Part shown: piece by piece, positions 43,631-52,519 of the stretch
Layout: each line of letters starts with the position of its first letter
Numbering within the stretch: the stretch's first letter is position 1
Source: Viridibacterium sp035456105
Lineage (GTDB): Bacteria > Pseudomonadota > Gammaproteobacteria > Burkholderiales > Rhodocyclaceae
DNA length: 64,000 nucleotides
Direction: 5' to 3'
NCBI GenBank assembly: GCA_035456105.1
Contig: DATIDV010000010.1
Span: 62,001-126,000 of the forward strand
Translations under genes and position numbers: made by a program
Notes under the pieces: generated by a model
Told to the model about the DNA's origin: nothing
Seen by the model: the letters and a program-made list of their open reading frames with translations, nothing else
Databases searched by the model: none

Positions 43631-45148
43631 TTGTCTGGTCTGAATCGCACAACGCTTTCCTCTGCCCGCCTGAATGCGGACGTCGCTGCCCCAAATACCC
43701 TTCCTGAAGTACGCATCCTGCAGATCGGTGACGGTAATTTCCTGCGCGCTTTTGCTGACTGGATGGTCGATGTCGCCAATGGCGCGGGCCTGATGAATGG
43801 CCGCATCACGATTGCCCAACCGCTGAACATGGGCATCGCGGGCAAGCTCAATGAACAGGATGGCCTCTACACCGTGCTGCTGCGCGGCGTGCAGGATGGC
43901 AAGGAAGTCAAATCGAAGCGCGTCATCACGTGTGTGCGCGACTCGCTCAACCCTTACTCGGATCGCGCTGCGCTGCTGGCCTGCGTCTCCGATCCAGCGC
44001 TACGCTTTGTCGTTTCGAATACGACTGAAGCGGGTATCGCGTACGCCGCGGAAGCGCTGACCGAAGAGTGCCCGCAAAGCTTCCCGGCCAAGGTTGCCGC
44101 GCTGTTGTGGGCTCGTTTCCAGGTGCTCGGCGGCACCGCAAAAACCGGTCTTGTATTCCTGCCTTGTGAGCTGATCGAAGCCAACGGCACGAAGCTGCGA
44201 AAGTTCGTGCTGCAACACGCCAAGGACTGGAATCTGCCCAAGGCTTTCGTGCAGTGGGTCGAGAAACACAATTACTTCCTCAATACTCTGGTCGACCGCA
44301 TCGTGCCGGGCTACCCGGCTAACGAGGCAAAAGAGCTATTTGCCGAACTCGGTTACGAAGACTCCTTGCTGGTCGCGGCCGAGCCGTTCCATCTGTGGGT
44401 CATCGAAGGACCGAAGCATCTCGCGGACGAATTGCCATTGCACAAGGCGGGCCTCGACGTGGTGTGGACCGACGATCTGCAACCCTACCGCACACGCAAG
44501 GTGCGCATCCTCAACGGCGCCCATACCGCGAGTGCGCTTGCCGCATACAGCGCCGGCCTCGACACCGTACAGGGCGTGATCGACGACAGCGTCGTGTCGA
44601 AGTATCTCAACACGCTGATGTTCGACGAAATCGTGCCCTTCGTACCGCTGCCTGATGCCGAACGCAAGCAGTACGCGGCGACCATCATGGAGCGCTTTGC
44701 CAACGCCAATATCCGTCACGAGCTGATCTCGATCACGCTGAATTCCGTGTCGAAGTGGCAGGTGCGCGTGTTGCCGACGCTCAAGGATTATGCGGCCAAG
44801 CACGGCACGGCACCGAAGCTGCTGTCCTTCTCGCTGGCCGCGCTGATCAACTTCTATCACGGCAGCAACGATGCGAAGGGTGAGTACACCGGCAAGCGCG
44901 AAGTGGGTGACGCAACTGAGAGCTACCCGATCAAGGACAGCGCCGACGTCATCAAGGCACTGTCTGATGCCTGGGCTGGCTGGTCTGACGGTCAGGATGC
45001 AACCGCGCTGGTGCAGAAAGTCCTGAGTGATACCGGCTTGTGGGGCGAAGACCTGACTGCGATCCCCGGTCTCGTTGCACAAGTAGCCAAGGCACTGAAC
45101 CGCATCAAGGACGAAGGCGTCAAAGCAGCCATCAGCGAACTGCTCTAA
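43631..45148 (+). CDS. uxaB: Tagaturonate reductase (altronate oxidoreductase)
   Basis: 505 residues from the TTG at 43631. UxaB reduces D-tagaturonate to D-altronate with NADH. Polyol dehydrogenase fold: NAD-binding ILQIGDGNFLRAFADWMVD near the N-terminus and the catalytic KVRILNGAHTASALAAY segment near residue 290. I chose TTG because cGGGAG lies 6 nt before it; an ATG 60 nt upstream (43571) lacks a ribosome-binding site and would add 20 non-conserved residues. Upstream promoter and operators are visible. Confidence 0.92.
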   Translation: MSGLNRTTLSSARLNADVAAPNTLPEVRILQIGDGNFLRAFADWMVDVANGAGLMNGRITIAQPLNMGIAGKLNEQDGLYTVLLRGVQDGKEVKSKRVITCVRDSLNPYSDRAALLACVSDPALRFVVSNTTEAGIAYAAEALTEECPQSFPAKVAALLWARFQVLGGTAKTGLVFLPCELIEANGTKLRKFVLQHAKDWNLPKAFVQWVEKHNYFLNTLVDRIVPGYPANEAKELFAELGYEDSLLVAAEPFHLWVIEGPKHLADELPLHKAGLDVVWTDDLQPYRTRKVRILNGAHTASALAAYSAGLDTVQGVIDDSVVSKYLNTLMFDEIVPFVPLPDAERKQYAATIMERFANANIRHELISITLNSVSKWQVRVLPTLKDYAAKHGTAPKLLSFSLAALINFYHGSNDAKGEYTGKREVGDATESYPIKDSADVIKALSDAWAGWSDGQDATALVQKVLSDTGLWGEDLTAIPGLVAQVAKALNRIKDEGVKAAISELL

Positions 45149-45159
45149 AAATGAATGAA

Positions 45160-45180
45160 GGGCCGCCTGCGCAGCGGCCC
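45160..45180 (+). terminator. GC hairpin between uxaB and uxaA
   Basis: 7-bp arms gggccgc (45160-45166) and gcggccc (45174-45180) lie 12 nt after the uxaB stop. No T-tract follows, so it probably lowers rather than ends transcription into uxaA. Confidence 0.5.
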
Positions 45181-45237
45181 GCTATTGAAGTCCCTGCCTG
45201 ATACCGAAGTACTGCGCTCGCGCAGTTGGAGATAAAG

Positions 45238-46752
45238 ATGAACCAAGCCGCCGCCATCCGTCTTCATGCAAATGATGATGTCATTATTGCTACGCAGCAG
45301 CTCATGCCGGGCGATCGCGTCGACTCGGAAGATCTCGTCGTCAACGACCTGATCCCGCCGGGTCACAAGGTTGCCACGCGCAACATCAAGGCCGGCGAAG
45401 CGGTGCGTCGCTACAACCAGGTGATCGGTTTTGCCAAGTCCGATATCGCCATCGGCAAGCACGTGCACACGCAGAATCTGGCCGTTGCCGAATTCGAACG
45501 CGATCACGCGTTCTGCGCTGACCGTCACGACACGGCCAAGGTGAAGACACCTGCGACCTTCATGGGTTACAAGCGCCGCAACGGCAAGGTTGGCACACGC
45601 AACTACATTGCCGTCATCGCTTCGGTGAATTGCTCGGCCACTGTCGTGCGTAATATCGCCAAGCACTTCACGCCGGAACTGCTCGCGGCCTATCCAAACA
45701 TCGATGGTGTCATCTCGTTGGTGCACCAGACCGGCTGTGGCATGGACAGCAAGGGCGAGGGCATGCTGGCGCTGCGCCGCACGCTGACCGGCTATGCCGT
45801 GCATCCAAACACTGCTGGCGCGCTGTTTGTCGGCCTGGGTTGTGAAGTGAATCAGGTTGCGCCGATGGTCGAGCAACTCGGTGGCATGGAGCCCGGCATG
45901 CTGCAAAGCGTGAATATCCAGGATCTCGGCGGTACCTCGCACGCGATTCGCAAGGGCATCGAGCTGGTGACGGCCATGTTGCCGAACGTGAATGAGTTCA
46001 AGCGCGAACCCGTGCCGGTTAGCGAGCTCATCGTCGGGCTTAATTGCGGCGGCTCGGATGGCTATTCCGGCATCACGGCTAACCCGGCTCTGGGGGGCGC
46101 GGTCGACATGCTGGTCGCTAATGGTGGTACGGCCATCCTGTCCGAAACGCCGGAAATCTACGGTGCCGAGCACTTGCTGACACGTCGTGCGTCGAGCCCG
46201 GCCGTTGCTGAAAAACTGCTGGACCGTATCCGCTGGTGGCAGGACTACACCAGTCGTAACGGCGGCGAGATGGATAACAACCCCTCGGTCGGCAACAAGG
46301 TTGGTGGCCTCACCACGATTCTCGAGAAGTCCCTCGGCGCGGTTGCGAAGGGCGGTACGACGAACCTCAACGCGGTTTACGAATACGCCGAGCCGGTGAC
46401 CGAAAGAGGTTTTGTGTACATGGATACGCCGGGTTACGACCCGGTCTCGGCAACCGGTCAGGCAGCGGGCGGTGCGCAGGTCATCTGCTTCACGACAGGT
46501 CGTGGTTCAGCCTTTGGTTGCGCCGGCGTACCGACCATCAAGTTCTCGACGAACAACGTGCTGTGGAATCGCCAGCGTGAGGACATGGACGTCAATACCG
46601 GTGACTTGCTCGACGGTGTGCCGATGGAGGTCATCAGCCAGCGCATCTTCGATGCCATCGTGCGCTACGCATCGGGCGAGAAGACGCAGAGCGAAGTGAT
46701 GGGATACGGGCAGGACGAGTTCCTGCCTTGGCAGATCGGCGCGGTGATGTAA
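45238..46752 (+). CDS. uxaA: Altronate dehydratase
   Basis: 504 residues from ATG 45238, preceded by GGAG seven nt upstream; a TTG 12 nt earlier is unlikely. UxaA dehydrates D-altronate to 2-keto-3-deoxygluconate, the KdgK substrate. An N-terminal SAF domain (about 1-95) is followed by the catalytic UxaA family domain with VHQTGCGMDSKG, GLNCGGSDGYSGITANPALG and CAGVPTIKFSTN motifs. kdgK, uxaB and uxaA cover three steps; uxaC and eda are not here. Confidence 0.95.
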   Translation: MNQAAAIRLHANDDVIIATQQLMPGDRVDSEDLVVNDLIPPGHKVATRNIKAGEAVRRYNQVIGFAKSDIAIGKHVHTQNLAVAEFERDHAFCADRHDTAKVKTPATFMGYKRRNGKVGTRNYIAVIASVNCSATVVRNIAKHFTPELLAAYPNIDGVISLVHQTGCGMDSKGEGMLALRRTLTGYAVHPNTAGALFVGLGCEVNQVAPMVEQLGGMEPGMLQSVNIQDLGGTSHAIRKGIELVTAMLPNVNEFKREPVPVSELIVGLNCGGSDGYSGITANPALGGAVDMLVANGGTAILSETPEIYGAEHLLTRRASSPAVAEKLLDRIRWWQDYTSRNGGEMDNNPSVGNKVGGLTTILEKSLGAVAKGGTTNLNAVYEYAEPVTERGFVYMDTPGYDPVSATGQAAGGAQVICFTTGRGSAFGCAGVPTIKFSTNNVLWNRQREDMDVNTGDLLDGVPMEVISQRIFDAIVRYASGEKTQSEVMGYGQDEFLPWQIGAVM

Positions 46753-46760
46753 GCGATACC

Positions 46761-46802
46761 GCAAAGTAAAAAGGGACGCCATGGCGTCCCTTTTTACTTT
46801 GC
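46761..46802. terminator. Bidirectional terminator between uxaA and fur
   Basis: A perfect 20-bp inverted repeat (arms 46761-46780 and 46783-46802, 2-nt centre) with T-runs on both strands. It closes the plus-strand uxa unit and the minus-strand fur gene. Confidence 0.93.
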
Positions 46803-46811
46803 GGACTCCGT

Positions 46812-47240
46812 TTACTTGGTCTTTTTAGCCTCAGCGCAGGCGTGGCAAAGACCATACAGATGCATGGCGTGGTCGCTAAGCGTGAACCCCAGTTCGTCGG
46901 CGATAGCGTGCTGGCGTGCCTCGATGCTCTCGTCGAAAAACTCTTCGACGCGACCACAGCTCAGACAGACGATGTGGTCGTGGTGGTGGCCTTCATTGAG
47001 CTCGAACACAGCCTTGCCGGATTCGAAATGGTGGCGCTTGAGCAGGCCTGCTTCCTCGAACTGGGTCAGCACGCGGTAAATCGTCGCCAGGCCGACGTCC
47101 AGGTCTTCTGCCAGTAGCAGGCGGTATACGTCTTCCGCGGTGAGATGGCGTTCATTGCTGCGCTGGAACAGATCAAGGATCTTCAGTCGCGGCAATGTCG
47201 CCTTGAGGCCCATGCTCTTGAGGCTTTGCGGGGTGGCCAT
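46812..47240 (-). CDS. fur: Ferric uptake regulator
   Basis: 142 residues. Iron-responsive repressor. The winged-helix domain (1-80, with LKILDLFQRSNERHLTAEDVY) precedes the dimerisation domain with the metal-binding HHHDHIVCLSCG and C-terminal CHACAEA. Standard Fur length and order. It lies convergent to uxaA and divergent from bamE, as usual in betaproteobacteria. Confidence 0.95.
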   Translation of the reverse strand: MATPQSLKSMGLKATLPRLKILDLFQRSNERHLTAEDVYRLLLAEDLDVGLATIYRVLTQFEEAGLLKRHHFESGKAVFELNEGHHHDHIVCLSCGRVEEFFDESIEARQHAIADELGFTLSDHAMHLYGLCHACAEAKKTK

Positions 47241-47408
47241 CGTGTACTCCGGGGAGAAGGTTGTGATAATGCGTGACGCGTTGCAGGGCGCCCGGGAGGG
47301 CAGGGTGCCCGGGGGGCTATGATATAGTTTCGCGCTTCCGCGTGGAACGTGCCAGTAGCTTTACCGGCCGATGTCTTGCCAGTTCCCTTGGTCCGCTCAG
47401 GATTTTTC

Positions 47409-47834
47409 ATGTTCAGTATTCGTTCAATCAGTTTTTCAGGCCTTTGTGGACAAGCGCTGCTTGCCACCGCACTGGTGCTGGGTGTGTCGGCCTGCGGCAT
47501 CACGCAGAAGCTGCGTCCGTACAGCATCGACATCCGTCAAGGCAATTACGTGACGCAAGAAATGGCGGCACAACTCACGCCGGGCATGACTGAAGAACAG
47601 GTGCGCTTCGTCATGGGGACTCCACTACTTGTCGATCCCTTCCACGCCAATCGCTGGGACTATGTTTACAGCTATGCGCCGGGTGGCAAAACCAGCGAGA
47701 CGCGGCGCATCACCCTGCTGTTCAAGGACAACAAGTTGAGCAGCGTTGAAGGCGACGTCATCGCGGCCATGCCTGCAGCGCAATCTTCAGCAGCCTCTTC
47801 TGCACCGACCGCGCAGAGCAAGCCAAGCCCCTGA
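47409..47834 (+). CDS. bamE: Outer-membrane assembly lipoprotein BamE
   Basis: 141 residues from ATG 47409. The lipoprotein signal ends in LGVSAC, giving an outer-membrane lipoprotein. The SmpA/OmlA domain is visible at RQGNYVTQEMAAQLTPGMT and the DPFHANRWDYVY segment. Part of the BAM complex that folds beta-barrel proteins. An Ala/Ser-rich tail of about 25 residues follows. An upstream in-frame extension is not conserved. Confidence 0.94.
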   Translation: MFSIRSISFSGLCGQALLATALVLGVSACGITQKLRPYSIDIRQGNYVTQEMAAQLTPGMTEEQVRFVMGTPLLVDPFHANRWDYVYSYAPGGKTSETRRITLLFKDNKLSSVEGDVIAAMPAAQSSAASSAPTAQSKPSP

Positions 47835-47872
47835 ACGCCCGCGGCCCGGGGGCCGGAAATCCAGGAAATTCC

Positions 47873-48676
47873 ATGACAGTCAAACTCGCGATTGCCGGTA
47901 GCTCCGGCCGTATGGGGCGCATGCTTATCGAAGCCGCCCTGCAAACACCCGAAGTGCAGCTCGTTGCGGCGCTGGACCGTGCCGATAGCGTGTGGATCGG
48001 TCGTGACGCCGGTGAGTTCAACGGTGTGACGACAGGTGTTCTGATCAATGCGGACGTGGCCGCGGCATTTGCCGTGGCGGACTGCCTGATCGACTTCACG
48101 CGTCCCGAAGCAACGCTCTTGCATCTACAGGCCGCCAGGCAGGCGGGCAAGGCAATGGTGATTGGCACCACAGGTTTGCAGGCCGAAGAGAAAGCACTGA
48201 TCGCCGAAGCCGCTCAAAGCATCCCGGTTGTGTTTGCACCGAACATGGCCGTTGGCGTGAATGCGGTTTTCAAGTTGCTGGAAGTGGCCGCAAAGATTCT
48301 CAATAGTGGCTATGACGTCGAGGTATATGAGGCGCATCACCGCTTCAAGGTCGACGCGCCTTCGGGCACTGCCTTGCGCATGGGAGAAGTAGTGGCGCAG
48401 GGCCTCGGCCGCGATCTGAAGGAATGCGCCGTCTATGGCCGCGAAGGCGTGACCGGCGAACGCGATTCGCAAACCATCGGTTTTGCGACCGTGCGTGGCG
48501 GGGACATCGTGGGGGACCACACCGTGACTTTCGCAGCCCTGGGTGAGCGTGTCGAAATTTCACACAAGGCGGGAAGCCGCATGCCGTACGCAACGGGCTC
48601 GATGCGCGCTGCGTTGTTCCTGAAGGGACGGAAGAGCGGCCTGTTTGATATGCAGGACGTGCTCGGCTTGAAGTAG
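47873..48676 (+). CDS. dapB: 4-hydroxy-tetrahydrodipicolinate reductase
   Basis: 267 residues. Lysine/diaminopimelate pathway reductase. Cofactor motif IAGSSGRMGRML at the N-terminus, IGTTGL and the substrate/catalytic EAHHRFKVDAPSGTA motif are intact. It is 38 nt after bamE and likely cotranscribed. Confidence 0.96.
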   Translation: MTVKLAIAGSSGRMGRMLIEAALQTPEVQLVAALDRADSVWIGRDAGEFNGVTTGVLINADVAAAFAVADCLIDFTRPEATLLHLQAARQAGKAMVIGTTGLQAEEKALIAEAAQSIPVVFAPNMAVGVNAVFKLLEVAAKILNSGYDVEVYEAHHRFKVDAPSGTALRMGEVVAQGLGRDLKECAVYGREGVTGERDSQTIGFATVRGGDIVGDHTVTFAALGERVEISHKAGSRMPYATGSMRAALFLKGRKSGLFDMQDVLGLK

Positions 48677-48763
48677 GCTGCAGAGTAACAAGTCAGTTGA
48701 TTCACCCTGCCACAGGTGAATGTCTGCAAATGCAGATTTTTCACTGATTGATGGCTGCGATAG

Positions 48764-48793
48764 ACGCCCGATGAATTCCATCGGGCGTTTTTA
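48764..48793 (+). terminator. Terminator after dapB
   Basis: 10-bp arms acgcccgatg (48764-48773) and catcgggcgt (48779-48788), loop aattc, followed by ttttattttc. It lies 87 nt after the dapB stop. Confidence 0.88.
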
Positions 48794-49130
48794 TTTTCAC
48801 TGACTCACGCTGCACTCGGTATTTCGGGCGTCGCGCAAAAGGTCTGGCCCGCATGGGGGGGCGAGCGAGTCGAGACTGAACAGCAGGCTACGGCCCTTCG
48901 CACGACGGACCGTGACGTAACCAGAATTTCGATTTCAGCTGACCTGCCGCAATCGAAAACATTCAGGAGCGCCGCGGCAACACGTACCTGGGCAAGTTGC
49001 AGAGGCGCCGTGCCCCTTCTCCGCATGCTCGGTGTGCCTGTTTGGGCACTGGCGGGTACCCCCGCCCTGTATTAAATATGCGCATCCGATACGCCGTGTC
49101 GTTTCGGACTATCAGAACGGGGGACAAGAA
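48794..49130. other. Non-coding gap after dapB
   Basis: 337 bp between the dapB terminator and the secreted ClpP-like gene. A 73-codon antisense frame exists but has no recognisable similarity or ribosome-binding site. I see no RNA gene or promoter that I can define. Confidence 0.5.
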
Positions 49131-49805
49131 ATGAATGGAATTTCGATAGTGCGTATTGTGCTGGCCAGCATGCTGGCCGCAATCTCCGCCAGTGCGGGCG
49201 CGATGGAGTACGCCACCAAAGATAATGTGCTGACACTGTCGGGGGGAGTGTCTGGCGATGATGCGAACAAGCTCAAGGTGGCACTGACTCCCGACATCAA
49301 GTACGTGGTTCTCAGTGCGCCCACCGGGAACGATTTTCAGGATGCGCTCTATGCGGCAGCTGTGGTGCGCAACGCCAAAGTGACGACGGTCGTGCAGGGG
49401 TTCTGTGGCTATGCCTGCACACGCTTGTTCCTGGCAGGTGAACGACGCATGTTTTCCGGCGACATCAGCTTGGACCGTAGCGTGGTGGAATTGTCTCAGC
49501 GTGCGAATTACTTCGATTTCAGCAAGACGTCAGACGACAGCCGGAATCTCAAGGCTGTCGTGGACTTCCCCTGGAGTGTCTGGTTGAAATACGCTTTTCC
49601 GAATACCGGAGCGGGAACCTTCTCCGCAGGTGCAATCCTGGTTCTGCATCCTTCCGTCAAGAAACCTGCCAGCATTCTTGGTTGCCTGCCAGAGGCTCGC
49701 AAGAGAGCTGACTGCACCGCGCTTCCAGACCTGAATGCGCTCGAGACCAAGGTCATTACGACTAGTGATTTATTCCGTGTCGGGGCCAGCGTTTCGCCAG
49801 AATAA
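49131..49805 (+). CDS. Secreted protein with degenerate ClpP/crotonase-like fold
   Basis: 224 residues from ATG 49131, which is preceded by gggggacaagaa. A signal peptide ends near SASAGA. The middle part (VVLSAPTGNDFQDALYAA, then VVQGFCGYACTRLFLAGERR) resembles periplasmic ClpP-like proteins of the COG3904 type, in which a CxSAC motif carries the catalytic Ser. Here the motif is CGYAC, so the nucleophile position is Tyr, and proteolysis is doubtful. The two Cys could form a disulfide. Assignment is by pattern only. It is a single-gene unit ended by a strong terminator. Confidence 0.6.
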   Translation: MNGISIVRIVLASMLAAISASAGAMEYATKDNVLTLSGGVSGDDANKLKVALTPDIKYVVLSAPTGNDFQDALYAAAVVRNAKVTTVVQGFCGYACTRLFLAGERRMFSGDISLDRSVVELSQRANYFDFSKTSDDSRNLKAVVDFPWSVWLKYAFPNTGAGTFSAGAILVLHPSVKKPASILGCLPEARKRADCTALPDLNALETKVITTSDLFRVGASVSPE

Positions 49806-49850
49806 GGCCGGATATGGGTTGAATGCGCTGATGTGTTAAGCAAGAACCGG

Positions 49851-49875
49851 AAACCGTGGTGTGCCACGGTTTTTT
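49851..49875 (+). terminator. Terminator after the secreted ClpP-like gene
   Basis: 9-bp arms aaaccgtgg (49851-49859) and ccacggttt (49864-49872) with a following T-run. It lies 46 nt past the stop. Confidence 0.85.
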
Positions 49876-49977
49876 GCTTTCATCGGGCCACCGGCGGGCG
49901 CTCGCCGGTCAAGTTCTGGCGCGCAGGTGCCGATAGCTCTGAACGAACAGTAGTGCTTTGACAGGAAAACCCACGGC

Positions 49978-50871
49978 ATGGCGAGAAAACGGCACGAAGA
50001 TGAGCATGAAAACCACGAGCGCTGGCTGGTGTCCTATGCGGACTTCATCACCCTGCTGTTCGCGTTTTTCGTCGTCATGTACGCCATCAGTTCCGTCAAT
50101 GAGGGCAAGTACCGCGTGCTCTCTGACTCGCTCGTGAATGCTTTCCGCAGCGAAGCCAATGTGGTGGGGGCCACGATCGTTGCGCCGCCCAAGGCCACTG
50201 GGTCTCCGGTGCCGGCGATCATTTCCCATGCGCCCAAGGTCGATCCCGTGGTCGAGGCTCAGCGAGCCAGGCAGCGCACCAAGATGCGCAATATGGCGGA
50301 CGAGATCCGTCGCGTGCTGGAACCTCTGGTCAAGGGTGGGCAGGTGCGGGTGAACGAGGGAGTCCACGGCATTGCGGTGGAAATCAATGCGAGCGTGCTG
50401 TTTGCACCCGGTGAGGCGCTACTCGGGCCGCCTGCCTTGCGCGCGCTGTTGGCCGTGGCGGAAGTCATTGGCCCCGCTGATTTTCCAGTGACGATCGAAG
50501 GGCATACCGACACGATTCCGATCAGCACCCCGATGTTTGCTTCCAATTGGGAGTTGTCCGCAGTGCGCGCTTCATCGGTCGTGCGCTTGTTCGCGGGCTC
50601 TGGTGTGGACCCTCGCAGACTTACTGCCGCGGGTTATGGTGACCAGCGACCGATTGCTGACAACTCGACCGGCGAGGGACGGGCGCGCAATCGACGTGTA
50701 ACCATCCTGATTGAATCGATGTTGCCTGAAGCGGGTTCCGGTAGCGCCGCAATAAATGTTCCCGACGCGGCAGGCGCGCTGGGAACCTTGGCTGATCAGC
50801 CGCTGGGTCTGCCAGCGCCGCCCCCGGCTGCCACCGAAGAAGTTCATACGCGTGCCAACGTTGCGCCCTGA
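49978..50871 (+). CDS. motD: Flagellar motor stator protein MotD (MotB family)
   Basis: 297 residues. One transmembrane helix after a charged N-terminus contains the proton-binding Asp22 in SYADFITLLFAFF. The C-terminal OmpA-like peptidoglycan-binding domain shows VTIEGHTDTIPI and ARNRRVTILIES. The length and N-terminus match MotD of the MotC-MotD stators. A motC gene normally precedes motD, but the upstream neighbour here is an unrelated secreted protein, so this is an orphan copy in the window. Confidence 0.85.
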   Translation: MARKRHEDEHENHERWLVSYADFITLLFAFFVVMYAISSVNEGKYRVLSDSLVNAFRSEANVVGATIVAPPKATGSPVPAIISHAPKVDPVVEAQRARQRTKMRNMADEIRRVLEPLVKGGQVRVNEGVHGIAVEINASVLFAPGEALLGPPALRALLAVAEVIGPADFPVTIEGHTDTIPISTPMFASNWELSAVRASSVVRLFAGSGVDPRRLTAAGYGDQRPIADNSTGEGRARNRRVTILIESMLPEAGSGSAAINVPDAAGALGTLADQPLGLPAPPPAATEEVHTRANVAP

Positions 50872-51063
50872 GTTAGCATCGGCGCGTCGCGGTACATCGC
50901 AGCAGTATTGGTGTAGCAGTCCTTCCCGGTACTTCACAGGAACCCGGCGCGGCGGTGCTTTGTCTGCCATAGGCGCTGTGTTTTAGCGTTCATTATCTTT
51001 TTGGCATGGCGTGGCGCATATTGTCGTCCCGCTTGCCCTCATCCCCTTGCCGGTTGTCTCCTG

Positions 51064-51966
51064 ATGCTTCGCCTACTCCCTTCCGCCGGTACGCCGCGCG
51101 TGCCGTTGCGTGGCATGCTGAGCTACGCACTGGCCTTGCTGTTTTTTGCGGGCATGGACGCCCTGTCGAGGTATCTCGCCCTGCGGCACCCCGTGCCACA
51201 GGTGGCTTGGCTGCGATACAGCGTGCATCTGCTCCTGATGACGGCGATTTTCGTGCCGTCGATGGGGCGTGGGATTGTGCGCACACAGCGCCACGGCCTG
51301 ATCCTGCTGCGTTCGCTATGTCTCTTTTTCATCACGCTATGCATGATGTTTGCGCTACGCAGATTGCCACTCGCAGAAGCAACTTCCATCCTTTTCGTGG
51401 CACCCTTGCTGGTCGTGCTGCTGGCACGGCCCGTCTTGCGCGAACGCATTGGCATGGTGCGCTGGATGGCTGTTGTGGTCGGTTTCTCCGGCGTCTTGCT
51501 GGTGGTTCGGCCGAGCGGCGCACTCGACAGCATCGGTGTGGCCTTTGCATTGATGACCGCCTTGGCTAGCACGGCTTACCAGTTGATGACGCGCATTCTC
51601 AGTCATACGGAGAATCCAATTGTCATGCTGTATTACTCGGCGCTTGTCGGTACCGTACTGTTCGGTGTGAGCCTGCCGTGGTTCTGGTTTGAAGCAAGCC
51701 CTTCGCTGTTCGACGCCTTGCTGTATGGCGGTCTGGGCGTTCTGGGCTTTGTCGCGCACCTGTGCTTCACGCTGGCGTATCGCGACGCACCGGCCTCATT
51801 GCTCGCCCCCATCACCTATCTGCAGATCGTCTGGGCCGGCTTGCTGGGCTGGCTGATTTTTGGACAATTTCCTGACGGACTCACCTTGCTGGGTATGCTG
51901 ATCGTTGCCAGCTCAGGCGTAGTGGTTGCCATCTCGGGCAGGGCTCAGGACCGCGTGAGCGGATAA
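51064..51966 (+). CDS. DMT-superfamily transporter (EamA)
   Basis: 300 residues from ATG 51064. About ten hydrophobic helices form two EamA repeats; the first ends near RPSGALDSIG. EamA proteins of this type export small metabolites or amino acids, and the substrate is not predictable. An upstream in-frame stretch of 21 residues is rich in Arg/Cys/Pro and unlikely to be coding. Confidence 0.85.
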   Translation: MLRLLPSAGTPRVPLRGMLSYALALLFFAGMDALSRYLALRHPVPQVAWLRYSVHLLLMTAIFVPSMGRGIVRTQRHGLILLRSLCLFFITLCMMFALRRLPLAEATSILFVAPLLVVLLARPVLRERIGMVRWMAVVVGFSGVLLVVRPSGALDSIGVAFALMTALASTAYQLMTRILSHTENPIVMLYYSALVGTVLFGVSLPWFWFEASPSLFDALLYGGLGVLGFVAHLCFTLAYRDAPASLLAPITYLQIVWAGLLGWLIFGQFPDGLTLLGMLIVASSGVVVAISGRAQDRVSG

Positions 51967-52519
51967 GGGGCGCGTCAGGAGGGGCATAGTGATGGATGCC
52001 CGACAAGGCCTCGGCGAGCACACAGGCGCTCCATCGATAACGCGCCTTCGCTTGTCACGTCCCAGTCACCTGACCGTGACGATCTGCACGATGCGGTCAC
52101 GGGCACCTTCGGGACAGCGGGGCGACACCTGTACCCATCCCGCATTCCGCCAAGCGAGCGCCGTTTAGCGGCGCTTGGAGGGGCGCGCCGAAGCACCTGT
52201 TGCCATTGGCGTTCTTCGGCAGATGTGAATCCGGGGACGCATCGAGCGGTCGAAAGGCTGTTCGCCAAGGACAGAGGTTTCACTGCCTTGTTCAAAGAAA
52301 TAGGGCTGGCTAACCACGATCGAGGAGTTGCACAGAATCGTGGGTTTTTCTGCATGATGAATTGGGCGCATCAGAAGACTAGCGCGGCCGGCAATGACCA
52401 GCGCCAAGATGGAGTCAAGGCTTCCTTCCAAGGGGAATGATGCTTAGCGTGACATCCTTCATGAATTGCTCGCTGCGTGTAGAATCGGACCATTAGATCA
52501 CTAGGCTACACCCCCGATC
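51967..52519. other. 553-bp gap between the EamA gene and nadC
   Basis: Short frames on both strands (for example 52165-52431 minus, 52225-52440 plus) show no recognisable domain, compositional coding signal or ribosome-binding site. No RNA gene or complete mobile element is visible. It could be a decayed gene or element. Confidence 0.4.

Noticed and set aside
52165..52431. 88-codon minus-strand frame as a transposase remnant
   Set aside because: I could not match it to a transposase motif and saw no terminal inverted repeats or target duplications.
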